This document shows positions 28,217 to 36,494 of a DNA stretch of 40,120 bases, in pieces. Source of the DNA: an uncultured Methylobacter sp. (GTDB lineage: Bacteria > Pseudomonadota > Gammaproteobacteria > Methylococcales > Methylomonadaceae). The stretch is taken from assembly GCA_903832775.1 (NCBI GenBank), contig CAILCX010000112.1, positions 1-40,120 of the forward strand, read 5' to 3'. The stretch's first letter is position 1. Each line of letters starts with the position of its first letter. The notes under the pieces were generated by a model. That model did not search any database. It had not been told where the DNA came from and saw only the letters and a list, made by a program, of their open reading frames with translations. Made by a program: the position numbers and the translations under genes.

Positions 28217-29224
28217 GTGTTTATTGTAACTCGTTCATATCCACGCGCAGCTCTGGTTGGTAATCCTTCAGACGGCTACTTCGGAAAGACAATTGCTTTT
28301 GTGTTCAGAAACTTTCGAGCTGAGGTTGCTTTATGGGAGTCTGATGAACTGGAAATTTTGCCTGACAGCCGGGACATGTTGGTCTATGCATCGATTGATA
28401 AGATGGCTGAAGATATTCAGGTTCATGGCTATTATGGGGGGGTCCGCCTTATCAAGGCAGCTATCAAGTGTTTTTTTGATTACTGTAAAGTTGAATCGAT
28501 AGCAATTGATAAGAAAAATTTTACCCTGCGTTATGACACGACCATTCCGCAGCGATTAGGGTTGGCCGGTTCAAGTGCGATTATCACTGCTTGTATGCGG
28601 GCGCTTATGTTATTTTATGAGGTGACGATTCCGAAACCGCAGTTGGCAAATCTCATTTTGTCTGCTGAATTGAAGGAACTGAAGATTGGGGCAGGGCTTC
28701 AGGACCGAGTTGCTCAAGTCTATCAAGGACTGGTTTATATGGATTTTGATGCGGCAATGATGGAACATCAAGGGTCCGGGAGTTATGAGTCGCTTGAAAT
28801 AGGGCTCTTGCCAAATCTGTATATTGCCTATCGGACCGACTTGGCTGAGGGTTCTGAAGACACGCACAATGATCTTCGGGAACGTTACAATCGCGGAGAT
28901 AAAGAGGTACTTAAGGTGATGGAGGGCTTGGCTGAATTGGCTAAGCAGGTAAAAACATTGCTCGAAGCAGGTCGAGGGTCTGAGATTTGCAGGTTACTTG
29001 ATCGCAATTTTGACTTGAGAAGAAGTATTTTGAATATCAGTGACGGAAATTTGCAAATGGTCGAAGTTGCAAGAAGTGCAGGAGCAAGTGCGAACTTTAC
29101 CGGTTCCGGTGGCGCTATTATTGGAACTTATACCGATGACGAGATGTATGCATGCTTAAAAACAGCTTTATCGGCCATCGGGGTCAAGGTGATCAAACCA
29201 GAAATAACACCATCTGTAGACTAA
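28217..29224 (+). CDS. glucuronokinase-like GHMP kinase
   Basis: The 335-residue protein has the three GHMP motifs. The N-terminal motif is LVGNPSDGYFGKT (13-25). Motif 2 is PQRLGLAGSSA (111-121), the ATP phosphate loop. Motif 3 is NFTGSGGAIIG (293-303). From memory of the plant glucuronokinase (EC 2.7.1.43), the match extends outside these: GYYGGVRL (71-78), AGLQDRVAQVYQGLVYMDF (159-177), NFDLRRS and MVEVAR all recur there nearly unchanged. The likely reaction is phosphorylation of D-glucuronate (or a related uronic acid) to the 1-phosphate. GTG start at 28217 with AAAGGA 7-8 bases before. It is the third gene of the cassette and converges with rsfS 23 bases away. A UDP-sugar pyrophosphorylase, the usual next step, is not in the window. 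Confidence 0.85.
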   Translation: MFIVTRSYPRAALVGNPSDGYFGKTIAFVFRNFRAEVALWESDELEILPDSRDMLVYASIDKMAEDIQVHGYYGGVRLIKAAIKCFFDYCKVESIAIDKKNFTLRYDTTIPQRLGLAGSSAIITACMRALMLFYEVTIPKPQLANLILSAELKELKIGAGLQDRVAQVYQGLVYMDFDAAMMEHQGSGSYESLEIGLLPNLYIAYRTDLAEGSEDTHNDLRERYNRGDKEVLKVMEGLAELAKQVKTLLEAGRGSEICRLLDRNFDLRRSILNISDGNLQMVEVARSAGASANFTGSGGAIIGTYTDDEMYACLKTALSAIGVKVIKPEITPSVD

Positions 29225-29247
29225 GAATAAAATCAGTCTTCAGGTAG

Positions 29248-29607
29248 TTAGTCTGATGATGCGGTTGACTCTGTTTCTTTGGCTTCCTCAACGGTCCATA
29301 GTTTTTCAAGCTGATAAAAGCCGCGTGCCTGGGCATTCATCGCATGAACAATCACATCACCTAAATCCAGTAACACCCAGTCAGAGCCAAGATCGCCTTC
29401 GATACCTAAAGGTCTGATGCCGCTTTCTTTCAGTTTTTCTGCAACATAATCACATAAAGAGCGCAGGTGACGGTCTGAAGTACCTGTCACTACGACCATA
29501 TAATCGGTAAAGCTGGTTTTGCCACGAACATCAAGTGTGGTGATGTTTTGTCCTTTGCGTTCATCCAAAACATCCTGGACGGTTTTTAAAATTTCTTCTA
29601 CTTGCAT
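29248..29607 (-). CDS. rsfS: ribosomal silencing factor RsfS
   Basis: RsfS binds ribosomal protein L14 and blocks joining of the subunits when nutrients are scarce. The 119-residue protein has the conserved text TTLDVRGKTSFTDYMVVVTGTSDRH, then GIEGDLGSDWVLLDLGDVIVHAM and FYQLEKLW, all diagnostic. The C-terminal tail is acidic and serine-rich. The ATG is at 29607. It is the last gene of proA-nadD-rsfS, 26 bases after nadD, an order common in gammaproteobacteria and suggesting an operon. It converges with the glucuronokinase-like gene. Confidence 0.96.
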   Translation of the reverse strand: MQVEEILKTVQDVLDERKGQNITTLDVRGKTSFTDYMVVVTGTSDRHLRSLCDYVAEKLKESGIRPLGIEGDLGSDWVLLDLGDVIVHAMNAQARGFYQLEKLWTVEEAKETESTASSD

Positions 29608-29633
29608 TCAAATTCCTAGGGTAAATAATGAGA

Positions 29634-30272
29634 TCAATTCGTCTCGTAAAGCTTGTTTTTTTTAATATATTCTATGACAGCATCGGGCAATAAATAAGCC
29701 GGATTTTGTTTGTTCGCAATCATGTTTCTGATTGCTGTTGCGGAAATATCCAGTTGAGTGATTTGCTCCATGAATAATTTTCCTGCAGTGGTTTGCGCCA
29801 ACTCACCCTTTTCTTTAGTCAATCGGTCTTTAAAAAAATCATCCATTTGCTGTGTTACAAAACCAGGTCGGGTCAGTACCACAATATGTGCATAGTCAAA
29901 TAACTGCGGCCACTGATGCCAGTTTGTTAACTGTTTGAAAGCGTCACTGCCAATAATTAACAGTAAGGGCTCATCTTTTAAATCCTGCCGCAAAGACTTT
30001 AAGGTATCCACCATATACGACGGAACTTCCCTGGATAAGCTGTGTCTGTCCAGTTCCCGTGTATCAATGGTTAGCTCCGTTTGATTCTTGATGGCTAACT
30101 GAAGCATTTGCAAACGGTTGTCAGTCCTTACGGACGGTTGTTCGCGATGAGCTGGTTTAGCACAGGGAATCAAGCGGACTTCAGTTAACTTGAAGCTATC
30201 TTTTACCTCAAGAGCTGAACGTAAATGACCGTAATGTATCGGATCAAAGGTGCCGCCAAAGATTCCAATCAT
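29634..30272 (-). CDS. nadD: nicotinate-nucleotide adenylyltransferase
   Basis: NadD adenylates nicotinate mononucleotide to deamido-NAD in NAD biosynthesis. The 212-residue protein opens with MIGIFGGTFDPIHYGHLR, which contains the nucleotidyltransferase GGTFDP and the HxGH motif (H13-x2-H16). The ISATAIRNMI motif (the ISxTxIR signature) is near the C-terminus, and IIGSDAFKQLTNWHQW is the substrate segment. The ATG at 30272 directly abuts the proA stop codon (TAAATG), so translation is likely coupled. The downstream rsfS gene shares the transcript. Confidence 0.96.
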   Translation of the reverse strand: MIGIFGGTFDPIHYGHLRSALEVKDSFKLTEVRLIPCAKPAHREQPSVRTDNRLQMLQLAIKNQTELTIDTRELDRHSLSREVPSYMVDTLKSLRQDLKDEPLLLIIGSDAFKQLTNWHQWPQLFDYAHIVVLTRPGFVTQQMDDFFKDRLTKEKGELAQTTAGKLFMEQITQLDISATAIRNMIANKQNPAYLLPDAVIEYIKKNKLYETN

Positions 30273-31529
30273 TTACAGCCTGATATGACCGTCACCCAGA
30301 ACGATATATTTTAATGAGGTCAATCCTTTCAAACCCACCGGGCCTCGGGCATGCAATTTGTCGGTGCTGATACCGATCTCGGCTCCCAAGCCATATTCAA
30401 AACCGTCAGCGAAACGGGTAGACGCATTGACCATTACCGAGCTGGAATCAACTTCCCGTAAAAAACGACGAGCCAAGGTAAAGTCTTCCGTCACAATCGC
30501 CTCTGTATGGCCGGAACTGTGTTGGTCAATGTGCGCAATCGCTTCCTCAATGCCATCTAAAATTTTAATCGATAAGATTGGTGCCAGATATTCAGTATTC
30601 CAGTCTTCCTCAGTGGCTCTGAGGCAACCAGGAAGCAGAGAGCAAGTTTTCAGGCAGCCGCGTAACTCAACACCTTTTTGGCTATATTTTTCAGCTAACA
30701 AGGGCAGAACTAAGGGTGCAATGCTTTCCGCTATCAGCAAAGTCTCCATGGCATTACAAACACCATAACGATGCGTTTTGGCATTGACGGCAATATTGAC
30801 GGCTTTGTTTATATCGGCTTTATCATCGATATAGACATGACAAATACCATCCAGATGTTTAATTACAGGAATGGTTGCATCTTTTGAAATACGCTCGATC
30901 AAGCTTTTGCCGCCGCGTGGTACGATCACGTCGACGTACTGATTCATGGTAATTAATTCGCCGACCGCAGCGCGATCTGCTGTTGCTACAATTTGCACTG
31001 CGTCCACCGGCAAACCAGCGGCTTCAAGTCCTTGGGCAATACACGCGGCAATGGCCTGATTGGAATGTATGGCTTCCGAGCCACCTCTTAAAATACAGGC
31101 ATTTCCGGATTTCAGGCATAACGCTGCAGCATCGACTGTGACATTGGGTCTGGATTCATAGATAATGCCAATCACGCCTAAGGGTACGCGCATCTGACCG
31201 ACCTGAATGCCGCTGGGTCGATAGCTTAAATCAGTGATTTCACCGACTGGATCTGCTAATGCTGCAACCTGTTTCAACCCTTCAACCATAGCCAGAATTC
31301 CAGCCGGGGTGAGTTTTAATCTGTCCAGTAATGCGGCATCCAGGCCGTTTTTTTTACCGGCCTCTAAATCTTTACTGTTTTCTGCAATTAGCAACGCCTG
31401 GCTATTCCCAATTACTTCGGCAATTTTCAGCAAAGCCAGGTTTTTTTTGCCAGACTCGGTGCGGCTTATTTCACGCCCTGCTTTTCTGGCTTTCTGACCA
31501 AGGGTGGTCATGTATACTTTAATATCCAA
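30273..31529 (-). CDS. proA: gamma-glutamyl phosphate reductase (glutamate-5-semialdehyde dehydrogenase)
   Basis: ProA reduces glutamyl 5-phosphate to the semialdehyde with NADPH, the second step to proline. The 418-residue protein carries the family text [49 protein letters not shown] and the catalytic Cys C258 in [39 protein letters not shown] is at the end. The ORF begins with TTG at 31529, preceded by GAGAGAG; an ATG six codons downstream (31511) is an alternative, but the residues between align with known N-termini. The proB partner is not in the window. It heads the operon with nadD and rsfS. Confidence 0.95.
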   Translation of the reverse strand: MDIKVYMTTLGQKARKAGREISRTESGKKNLALLKIAEVIGNSQALLIAENSKDLEAGKKNGLDAALLDRLKLTPAGILAMVEGLKQVAALADPVGEITDLSYRPSGIQVGQMRVPLGVIGIIYESRPNVTVDAAALCLKSGNACILRGGSEAIHSNQAIAACIAQGLEAAGLPVDAVQIVATADRAAVGELITMNQYVDVIVPRGGKSLIERISKDATIPVIKHLDGICHVYIDDKADINKAVNIAVNAKTHRYGVCNAMETLLIAESIAPLVLPLLAEKYSQKGVELRGCLKTCSLLPGCLRATEEDWNTEYLAPILSIKILDGIEEAIAHIDQHSSGHTEAIVTEDFTLARRFLREVDSSSVMVNASTRFADGFEYGLGAEIGISTDKLHARGPVGLKGLTSLKYIVLGDGHIRL

Positions 31530-31659
31530 GGCTCTCTCTTTAACTCTATGAATGTTTTGGCTAATTATATCGCCTAATCAGATTTTTTGACAGACTTTAA
31601 ACATAACAACTATCGGATATTAAAGAGTTTTAGCGGGCAGGTTGGATTCTGTATGTCTC

Positions 31660-32241
31660 TTAATCATGATCTTCGGAATTCATAACGGCTTTCCAGTGTT
31701 GACGTTGAAGTGCTCGCCGGCGTTGCCGCCAATCCACGAAATAATAAACCAGGAGATATCCGGGAATCGCCATTGTTATTCCTAACAGTGACGTACCCAG
31801 CCATAACGGTTGCATGGCATCCCATACGGTAGTCGACATCAACAAAAGTCCTTCTGACCAAGTCAGTCTGTCGAAATTCTGCAATATAGCGGCAATCTCG
31901 GCGTAACTTAAAGCCTTGCCTTGGTCTGGTAATAAGTAAAGTCCGAGCTTATAACCGCCATACCATATGGGTAAGGTTGTCAGTGGATTTGAAATCCACG
32001 ACCAAGGTATACTGGCTATAACACTAACACTGAAAAGTCTGGCCAAAACAATGCTGATAAACGTTTGCCCAAAAACCGGTAACGCAGAACTGAAAATGCC
32101 ACAGGCACTGCCCATAGCGATTCTATATGGCGTGTCATCAAGACTGATGATGCGACGCAGCAATTTCATAATGACGTGTTGCAAGCGTCGCCCCCACCAT
32201 TTATTCGTTTTCGGAGGGTTGCCCAAAATTTGTGGTTGCAT
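31660..32241 (-). CDS. DUF2062 family membrane protein
   Basis: The 193-residue protein shows the DUF2062 pattern: DDTPYRIAMGSACGIFSSALP, then the motif SWISNPLTTLPIWYGGYKLG. It has two or three hydrophobic helices, the last at about 140-175 (LWLGTSLLGITMAIPGYLLV), and a basic C-terminal tail rich in Arg/Gln. Members of the family are found in many proteobacteria and often lie near envelope or glycosyltransferase genes; the function is undetermined. It lies upstream of proA on the same strand with a 130-base gap, so it probably has its own transcript. The start ATG at 32241 is preceded by GGAGCCAAACC on its strand. Confidence 0.85.
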   Translation of the reverse strand: MQPQILGNPPKTNKWWGRRLQHVIMKLLRRIISLDDTPYRIAMGSACGIFSSALPVFGQTFISIVLARLFSVSVIASIPWSWISNPLTTLPIWYGGYKLGLYLLPDQGKALSYAEIAAILQNFDRLTWSEGLLLMSTTVWDAMQPLWLGTSLLGITMAIPGYLLVYYFVDWRQRRRALQRQHWKAVMNSEDHD

Positions 32242-32359
32242 TGGTTTGGCTCCTCGAAAAAAACAAAGAACGTTATTACGGAGGACAAATACTAACGCTT
32301 ATAAGTTGGATGTAAAGCTTAGATGGACGATGGAACTCGGCAACCTTTGAGCGCTTAAA

Positions 32360-32941
32360 CTACTCAACCAGACCTTGCCAAGGCGTATATAAACCTTCTA
32401 CATTAACCCCGAACATATCCAAAACCCGACCAACGGTTTCGTCAACCATTGCTGCTAACGAATCAGATTTGCTGTAAAAAGCAGGCATAGGCGGAAACAT
32501 AATGCCACCCATTTCAGTTACGCTTGCCATATTCCTGATATGCACCAGATTTAACGGGGTTTCCCGGGGCATCACCACTAATCGCCGGCGCTCTTTTAAA
32601 ACGACATCCGCAGACCTTGAAATCAGATTATCGCCAAAACCATGCGCAACCGCCGCCAGGGTTTTCATAGAACAGGGCGCAATAATCATTCCTTCGGTTT
32701 TAAAGCCGCCGCTGGAAATACTTGCAGCAATATCATTAATGCCGTGCGTCACATCAGCCAGCTTGACCAGTTCCGCCCGTTTCATACCCATCTCATAAGT
32801 AAGATTGACCACGCCGGCTGAAGAAATAACCAAATGCGTTTCCCATTGTTCCTGCGCTTGCAGGATTTGTAGCATCCTTACACCATAAACTGCACCGGTT
32901 GCACCGGTCATGCCGATGATTAAACGTTTTTTTTGTGTCAT
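32360..32941 (-). CDS. ubiX: flavin prenyltransferase UbiX
   Basis: UbiX makes prenylated FMN, the cofactor UbiD needs for decarboxylation in ubiquinone synthesis. The 193-residue protein begins with KKRLIIGMTGATGAVYGVRML, the flavoprotein GxTGAxG motif. It continues with DIAASISSGGFKTEGMIIAPCSMKTLAAVAHG and the Arg/Lys motif VVLKERRRLVVMPRETPLN. GGIMFPPMPAFYSK is the prenyl phosphate side. The length is typical. The UbiD partner is absent from the window. It shares strand and region with the DUF2062 gene 118 bases downstream; a separate ubiquinone hydroxylase lies far off at 11.3 kb. Confidence 0.96.
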   Translation of the reverse strand: MTQKKRLIIGMTGATGAVYGVRMLQILQAQEQWETHLVISSAGVVNLTYEMGMKRAELVKLADVTHGINDIAASISSGGFKTEGMIIAPCSMKTLAAVAHGFGDNLISRSADVVLKERRRLVVMPRETPLNLVHIRNMASVTEMGGIMFPPMPAFYSKSDSLAAMVDETVGRVLDMFGVNVEGLYTPWQGLVE

Positions 32942-33066
32942 TTTTCCGGTAAATAATTAGGTTGAATTTCGTATGAGACTGGCTTTAAAACACGAAAGGC
33001 TAGAAATTCTTTTACATTCGTTCTTTGCGTGTTTATTCGTATTTCTATTTTTCTAAATGCGACAGT

Positions 33067-34977
33067 CTACTCTCTTTCCCTGACATCAAATTCAATTTTC
33101 CAGGAATTACCATCTTTTTGCGAAATGGCTTGTAACTCCAGCGTACCCACTTCAGTGACTGCCGCGCAAAGACGTACCGGTACGATTTCACCGGGTTTGC
33201 GGGACTCTGCAGGCAAGGTGATCTCAATTTCATCCAGTTCAGATAACTCATCGTTATTCCAGTAAGTCAGCCGGGTTCCGACATTATCCTCACGGCGGGT
33301 ATTAGAAGCAAAGAAACGAAATCTTACCGGTTCCCCAATGACCAAACCGAATTCGTCGTCCTGCAATTCCTGCTGTGTTCCTTCTTCCATACCAAATGGG
33401 GCAATGCACAGCGCATGAATTTCTGGCGCCATACCAGGCACGGCGAGCATGGCACTTTCAACGCCAACATAATAGGAAGCTGCCGTGCCACCTTTTATAC
33501 GTACGCCTTTGCCTTTGCGAACATAGCCGTAATAAGCTGCGCCACGAGCAACCGCAAGATCGAGGTCGGCTCCCATCAACAGTCTGACTTCGGGTGCTTG
33601 TTCTGCTGCTAACCAGGAATTTAAAACTTCCAGTAAACGCACGCCAAGAGCATCGGCTTTTAAAACACCGCCATTAAACAAGACGGCTGTAGGATGAAGG
33701 AAAGTTGCGTGTTCAGGCAAATTAATGTCGTCAAGCTCTGCTGTCGCCCCCTGTTGTTTAGTTAGAAATGCAGCAAGATGACGCGTAATGCCGGCATCCT
33801 GAGCATAAGGTAAGCCAGTGGTTCTTAAACCGGTTCGTGCCCGACTAAGCGGTTTGTCACTCACGGCAACTCTGGGCAGAAATCCTTCAACCAAAACTCG
33901 GTTAACTTCTTCACGGGTTAATTCGGTGCGCAATGTTCCTCCAATTAAGGAAGAGCCACGGCTCGCAACGACCAGCGGAATATTGTCAGCGTCGGAATGA
34001 TTGAAGATTTTTTCTTTGGCATCACGGCAACTGTGGGTCAAAGCCTGAACCTGCCAGGCCTCCAAACGTTTACCGTCCTGTTCCAATTTGGCTTTAATCG
34101 TATAAGCCAAAGCCAAATCCATATTGTCGCCACCCAACAGAATATGATCGCCAACCGCGACGCGAGTCAATTCAAGGGTTCCGTCTTGTTGAGTAACCGC
34201 TATTAATGACAAATCGGTCGTTCCACCACCGACATCGATCACTAAAATAATATCACCTACCTCAGCGTGATTTCGCCAGTCGCCATGACTTTTCTCGATC
34301 CAGCTGTATAACGCCGCCTGTGGTTCTTCCAGAAGAATGGCCTGTCCAAGTCCCACAGCACGCGCCGCATCGACTGTCAATTCACGGGCTGCAGGATCAA
34401 AAGAGGCCGGAACGGTAATGACGACATCTTGTTGTTCCAGAGGCGCTTCAGGATGCTGGTTTTGCCAGGCATCACGTAAATGTTGCAGATAAGCGGTAGT
34501 CGCCTGAAACGGAGAAACACGTTCGACTTCTTCGGGGGCTTCAGCGGGCAAAATGGGTTCTTTGCAATCGACTCCTGCATGGCATAACCAACTTTTGGCG
34601 CTGGAGACCAGGCGAATAGGGGTTTTACTACCCAGATTACGGGCGATTTCACCGACCAGTTGGTCAGGTTTCGCCGTCCAGGGTAAGGAAGTTGAACCTT
34701 CGGCAAGTTCAGCCTCATGAGCCTGATATAAAAACGAAGGCAACTGCTGTTTTTCTTCAACCGAGCCGGGAGACGTCAGTTGCGGAATCGCCATTACTTG
34801 TGGCGAAAATTGCTCGTCATCAATATCACTGACTTCAGCATAGGACAATACGCAATGTGTAGTGCCTAAATCGATACCAACAGAATAGCGTGCGCCCTGT
34901 TTTGTTTTTGCCGGCTTATTGTCTGCCAGGTCTTGCTGATTTGTTCCCGGCTGCATCAGATCAGACCAGTTACTCAT
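33067..34977 (-). CDS. Hsp70 family chaperone-like ATPase (DUF2760-associated type)
   Basis: The 636-residue protein has an Hsp70 nucleotide-binding domain: VGIDLGTTHCVLSYAEV (33-49, phosphate 1), QDVVITVPASFDPAARE, ILVIDVGGGTTDLSLI (phosphate 2) and a divergent adenosine loop (VLFNGGVLKAD). Its C-terminal part is shorter and unlike the DnaK substrate domain: a beta-rich region with FFASNTRREDNVGTRLTYW and a weakly acidic end. It overlaps the DUF2760 gene by the ATGA of stop and start, so translation is coupled. In other proteobacteria, such DUF2760-Hsp70 pairs are followed by a second, longer Hsp70-like gene; here the next gene on the strand is ubiX, so that partner is missing or elsewhere. 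The substrate is unknown. Confidence 0.9.
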   Translation of the reverse strand: MSNWSDLMQPGTNQQDLADNKPAKTKQGARYSVGIDLGTTHCVLSYAEVSDIDDEQFSPQVMAIPQLTSPGSVEEKQQLPSFLYQAHEAELAEGSTSLPWTAKPDQLVGEIARNLGSKTPIRLVSSAKSWLCHAGVDCKEPILPAEAPEEVERVSPFQATTAYLQHLRDAWQNQHPEAPLEQQDVVITVPASFDPAARELTVDAARAVGLGQAILLEEPQAALYSWIEKSHGDWRNHAEVGDIILVIDVGGGTTDLSLIAVTQQDGTLELTRVAVGDHILLGGDNMDLALAYTIKAKLEQDGKRLEAWQVQALTHSCRDAKEKIFNHSDADNIPLVVASRGSSLIGGTLRTELTREEVNRVLVEGFLPRVAVSDKPLSRARTGLRTTGLPYAQDAGITRHLAAFLTKQQGATAELDDINLPEHATFLHPTAVLFNGGVLKADALGVRLLEVLNSWLAAEQAPEVRLLMGADLDLAVARGAAYYGYVRKGKGVRIKGGTAASYYVGVESAMLAVPGMAPEIHALCIAPFGMEEGTQQELQDDEFGLVIGEPVRFRFFASNTRREDNVGTRLTYWNNDELSELDEIEITLPAESRKPGEIVPVRLCAAVTEVGTLELQAISQKDGNSWKIEFDVRERE

Positions 34978-35621
34978 AGTTCAACCTCGGCGGGAGCAAC
35001 AATTGTAGCATTATGTCCGTGGGTAAGCTTAGGTAGCCTGATGTCGGTGACTTGCCATCCTTTATGGATTAATGTTCCGGTAAACGGCGCTTTGCCAATA
35101 ATATTGCCGGTCAAGCGCACCGCAGAGGCATCAAATCCATCTTGCAAGGTGATTTTATTGCCTTCCTGCTCATTACGTACTGGTGCCAAAGTAAAGTGCT
35201 CATTAATGGCTTTATTGCATCCTTCATGAACGACACGTGCGGCAATACCAATATCGGCATCATTAAAAGCTGTAATATCTTCTTTGATGAAATCAATAAA
35301 ACGCGCTTCATTTTGCAATAAACTGAGTAGTTGCAGGGCTGCATCCGGGGTTGATTCTTTCAATACCAAGGGTTCAGGCGCAGGGGCTTGAACAATTTTT
35401 TCAACTTCGATGATTTTCTCAATAATTTTGACTACCGGCTCAGCCATGGGGACCGCAACTTGCTGAGTAGGTCTCTTTTTACAACGGCTCATGCTGATGA
35501 TCATAACTAGCAATAACGCTATTAAAACCATTGCCAGGACGGCAACAGTTCCTGCGAGGCAAATATGCCATAAATCGAAAGTGGTGGGTTTTAAGGATAA
35601 ATCGATTAAGTAAGAATTCAT
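34974..35621 (-). CDS. DUF2760 domain protein with one membrane helix
   Basis: The 215-residue protein has an N-terminal membrane helix (LWHICLAGTVAVLAMVLIAL, ~18-45) followed by a basic stop, RCKKR. An extended linker rich in Pro, Val, Glu and Lys follows (including VVKIIEKIIEVEKIV). The conserved cytoplasmic domain begins at PDAALQLLSLLQNEARFIDFIKED and ends IRLPKLTHGHNATIVAPAEVEL, which is the DUF2760 pattern. It overlaps the Hsp70-like gene by 4 bases, the usual linkage for this family, and presumably works with it. The small secreted-protein gene 24 bases upstream may form the same operon. Confidence 0.85.
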   Translation of the reverse strand: MNSYLIDLSLKPTTFDLWHICLAGTVAVLAMVLIALLLVMIISMSRCKKRPTQQVAVPMAEPVVKIIEKIIEVEKIVQAPAPEPLVLKESTPDAALQLLSLLQNEARFIDFIKEDITAFNDADIGIAARVVHEGCNKAINEHFTLAPVRNEQEGNKITLQDGFDASAVRLTGNIIGKAPFTGTLIHKGWQVTDIRLPKLTHGHNATIVAPAEVEL

Positions 35622-35645
35622 TACAGGAGACTCTTTAAGTGGTTA

Positions 35646-36023
35646 TTATTGAACGGGTTTCCGGGCTGCTTCGCCAAACATCATGCCTTGCAGAACATTG
35701 CGGGTGGTTTGCATGCGCATCTGTTTTAAATGACGGTCAGCAATCGTACCGGGCACTTTTTCAGCCAGATAAATTTCACGCATTTGTCCCAGTACCGACT
35801 CACATTGTTTCATAATGCTCTCGGTAGCCTTACGGCTTTCCAGGTTCTGATAAGTGGTTTTTTGCATTTCAGTCCCAACACACTTTTTATATAGATATTG
35901 GTTTTCCTGAATTTTCTTTATGGTGCCGTCTGAAATCGTCGTGTTAGTCCATTCGTTTTTGGCATCGGCGGCAAAAGCAGTTACCGAAGACAATAGTAGA
36001 GTTAAGAAAAGAATCTTTTTCAT
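35646..36023 (-). CDS. small secreted protein, two conserved-looking cysteines, function unknown
   Basis: The 125-residue protein has a clear Sec signal peptide (MKKILFLTLLLSSVTAFA, cut likely after position 18). The mature ~107 residues are helical and contain C48 and C74, possibly a periplasmic disulfide. Residues MQKTTYQN, ATESIMKQCESVLGQMREIY and LKQMRMQTTRNVLQGM look like amphipathic helices. I do not recognise a named family. It is the first gene of the presumed operon with DUF2760 and Hsp70, separated from the former by 24 bases. The ATG at 36023 is preceded by GGGATATACC on its strand. The function may relate to the same chaperone system, but this is inference. Confidence 0.75.
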   Translation of the reverse strand: MKKILFLTLLLSSVTAFAADAKNEWTNTTISDGTIKKIQENQYLYKKCVGTEMQKTTYQNLESRKATESIMKQCESVLGQMREIYLAEKVPGTIADRHLKQMRMQTTRNVLQGMMFGEAARKPVQ

Positions 36024-36236
36024 GGTATATCCCGTTATTATTAATAAAATCCTGAGCGTTTGATTTTACGCGAACTGGTCGAAAATAAATAACATTTGTC
36101 ATAGGGCATAACACTTAACAAATATTTGCCGACAAAATTACGGCTCTGCGCGTATATTGAGTAACCTGTTTGCAGTCTATTTTCAGCTCCAGTTATTGTC
36201 AACAATATTGAAACAATCTATTGTTTTCAAGCTATA

Positions 36237-36265
36237 TTGTAAGCTTATAACTACATGCGTATAAT
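36237..36265 (+). promoter_or_regulatory. sigma-70 type promoter facing right, upstream of a candidate small RNA
   Basis: TTGTAA (36237-36242; 4 of 6 match) with a 17-base spacer and a perfect TATAAT (36260-36265). It points into a + strand region with no coding gene, but with a strong terminator about 210 bases further on. Transcription would begin near 36271. Confidence 0.6.
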
Positions 36266-36270
36266 TTAAA

Positions 36271-36484
36271 CCGTGGGAGAGAAGTTAACTTTTAAAAGCC
36301 TGGCTTTTATAACTCTTCACCAGTTTTTTGCAATGTTGTCTATTTGTCAGCCTTGCCTTGAGATCAGCGTCTAAGCCTGTCTCCACCAGTTTCATGTACC
36401 TCCTCGTAGTGTGAAAGTTCAGAGCTTATCCAGTGTCTGTACACCTTTACCTCCCTTTGCCTTTGGCACTGGGAGGTTTTTTTT
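36271..36484 (+). ncRNA. candidate ~210-nt small RNA with an anti-Shine-Dalgarno-like loop
   Basis: A promoter (36237-36265) and an intrinsic terminator (36449-36484) bracket ~210 bases with no open frame that looks like a protein. A hairpin forms from TTTCATGT (36390-36397) with GTGTGAAA (36409-36416), allowing G-U pairs, around the 11-base loop ACCTCCTCGTA. The loop contains ACCUCCU, the same text as the 3' end of 16S rRNA, and so could bind Shine-Dalgarno sequences of mRNAs. AAAAGC-CTG-GCTTTT (around 36294-36308) is another hairpin. I see no match to 6S, SRP, tmRNA or RNase P RNA. It is a prediction from sequence signals only. Confidence 0.55.
36449..36484 (+). terminator. intrinsic terminator
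   Basis: ACCTCCC (36449-36455) pairs with GGGAGGT (36471-36477); eight T run from 36477 to 36484. It reads only on the + strand: the opposite direction has no U-tract, so it is not made for dusA. No + strand protein gene precedes it within 7 kb, which is why a small RNA is proposed. Confidence 0.85.
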
Positions 36485-36494
36485 GCCTTAAAAC

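Noticed and set aside
36271-36484. 6S RNA, tmRNA, SRP RNA or RNase P RNA
   Set aside because: None of the conserved sequence marks of these RNAs is present; kept as an unnamed candidate small RNA.
36449-36484. Terminator for dusA
   Set aside because: On the minus strand the hairpin is preceded by A and not followed by T, so it does not work in the dusA direction.
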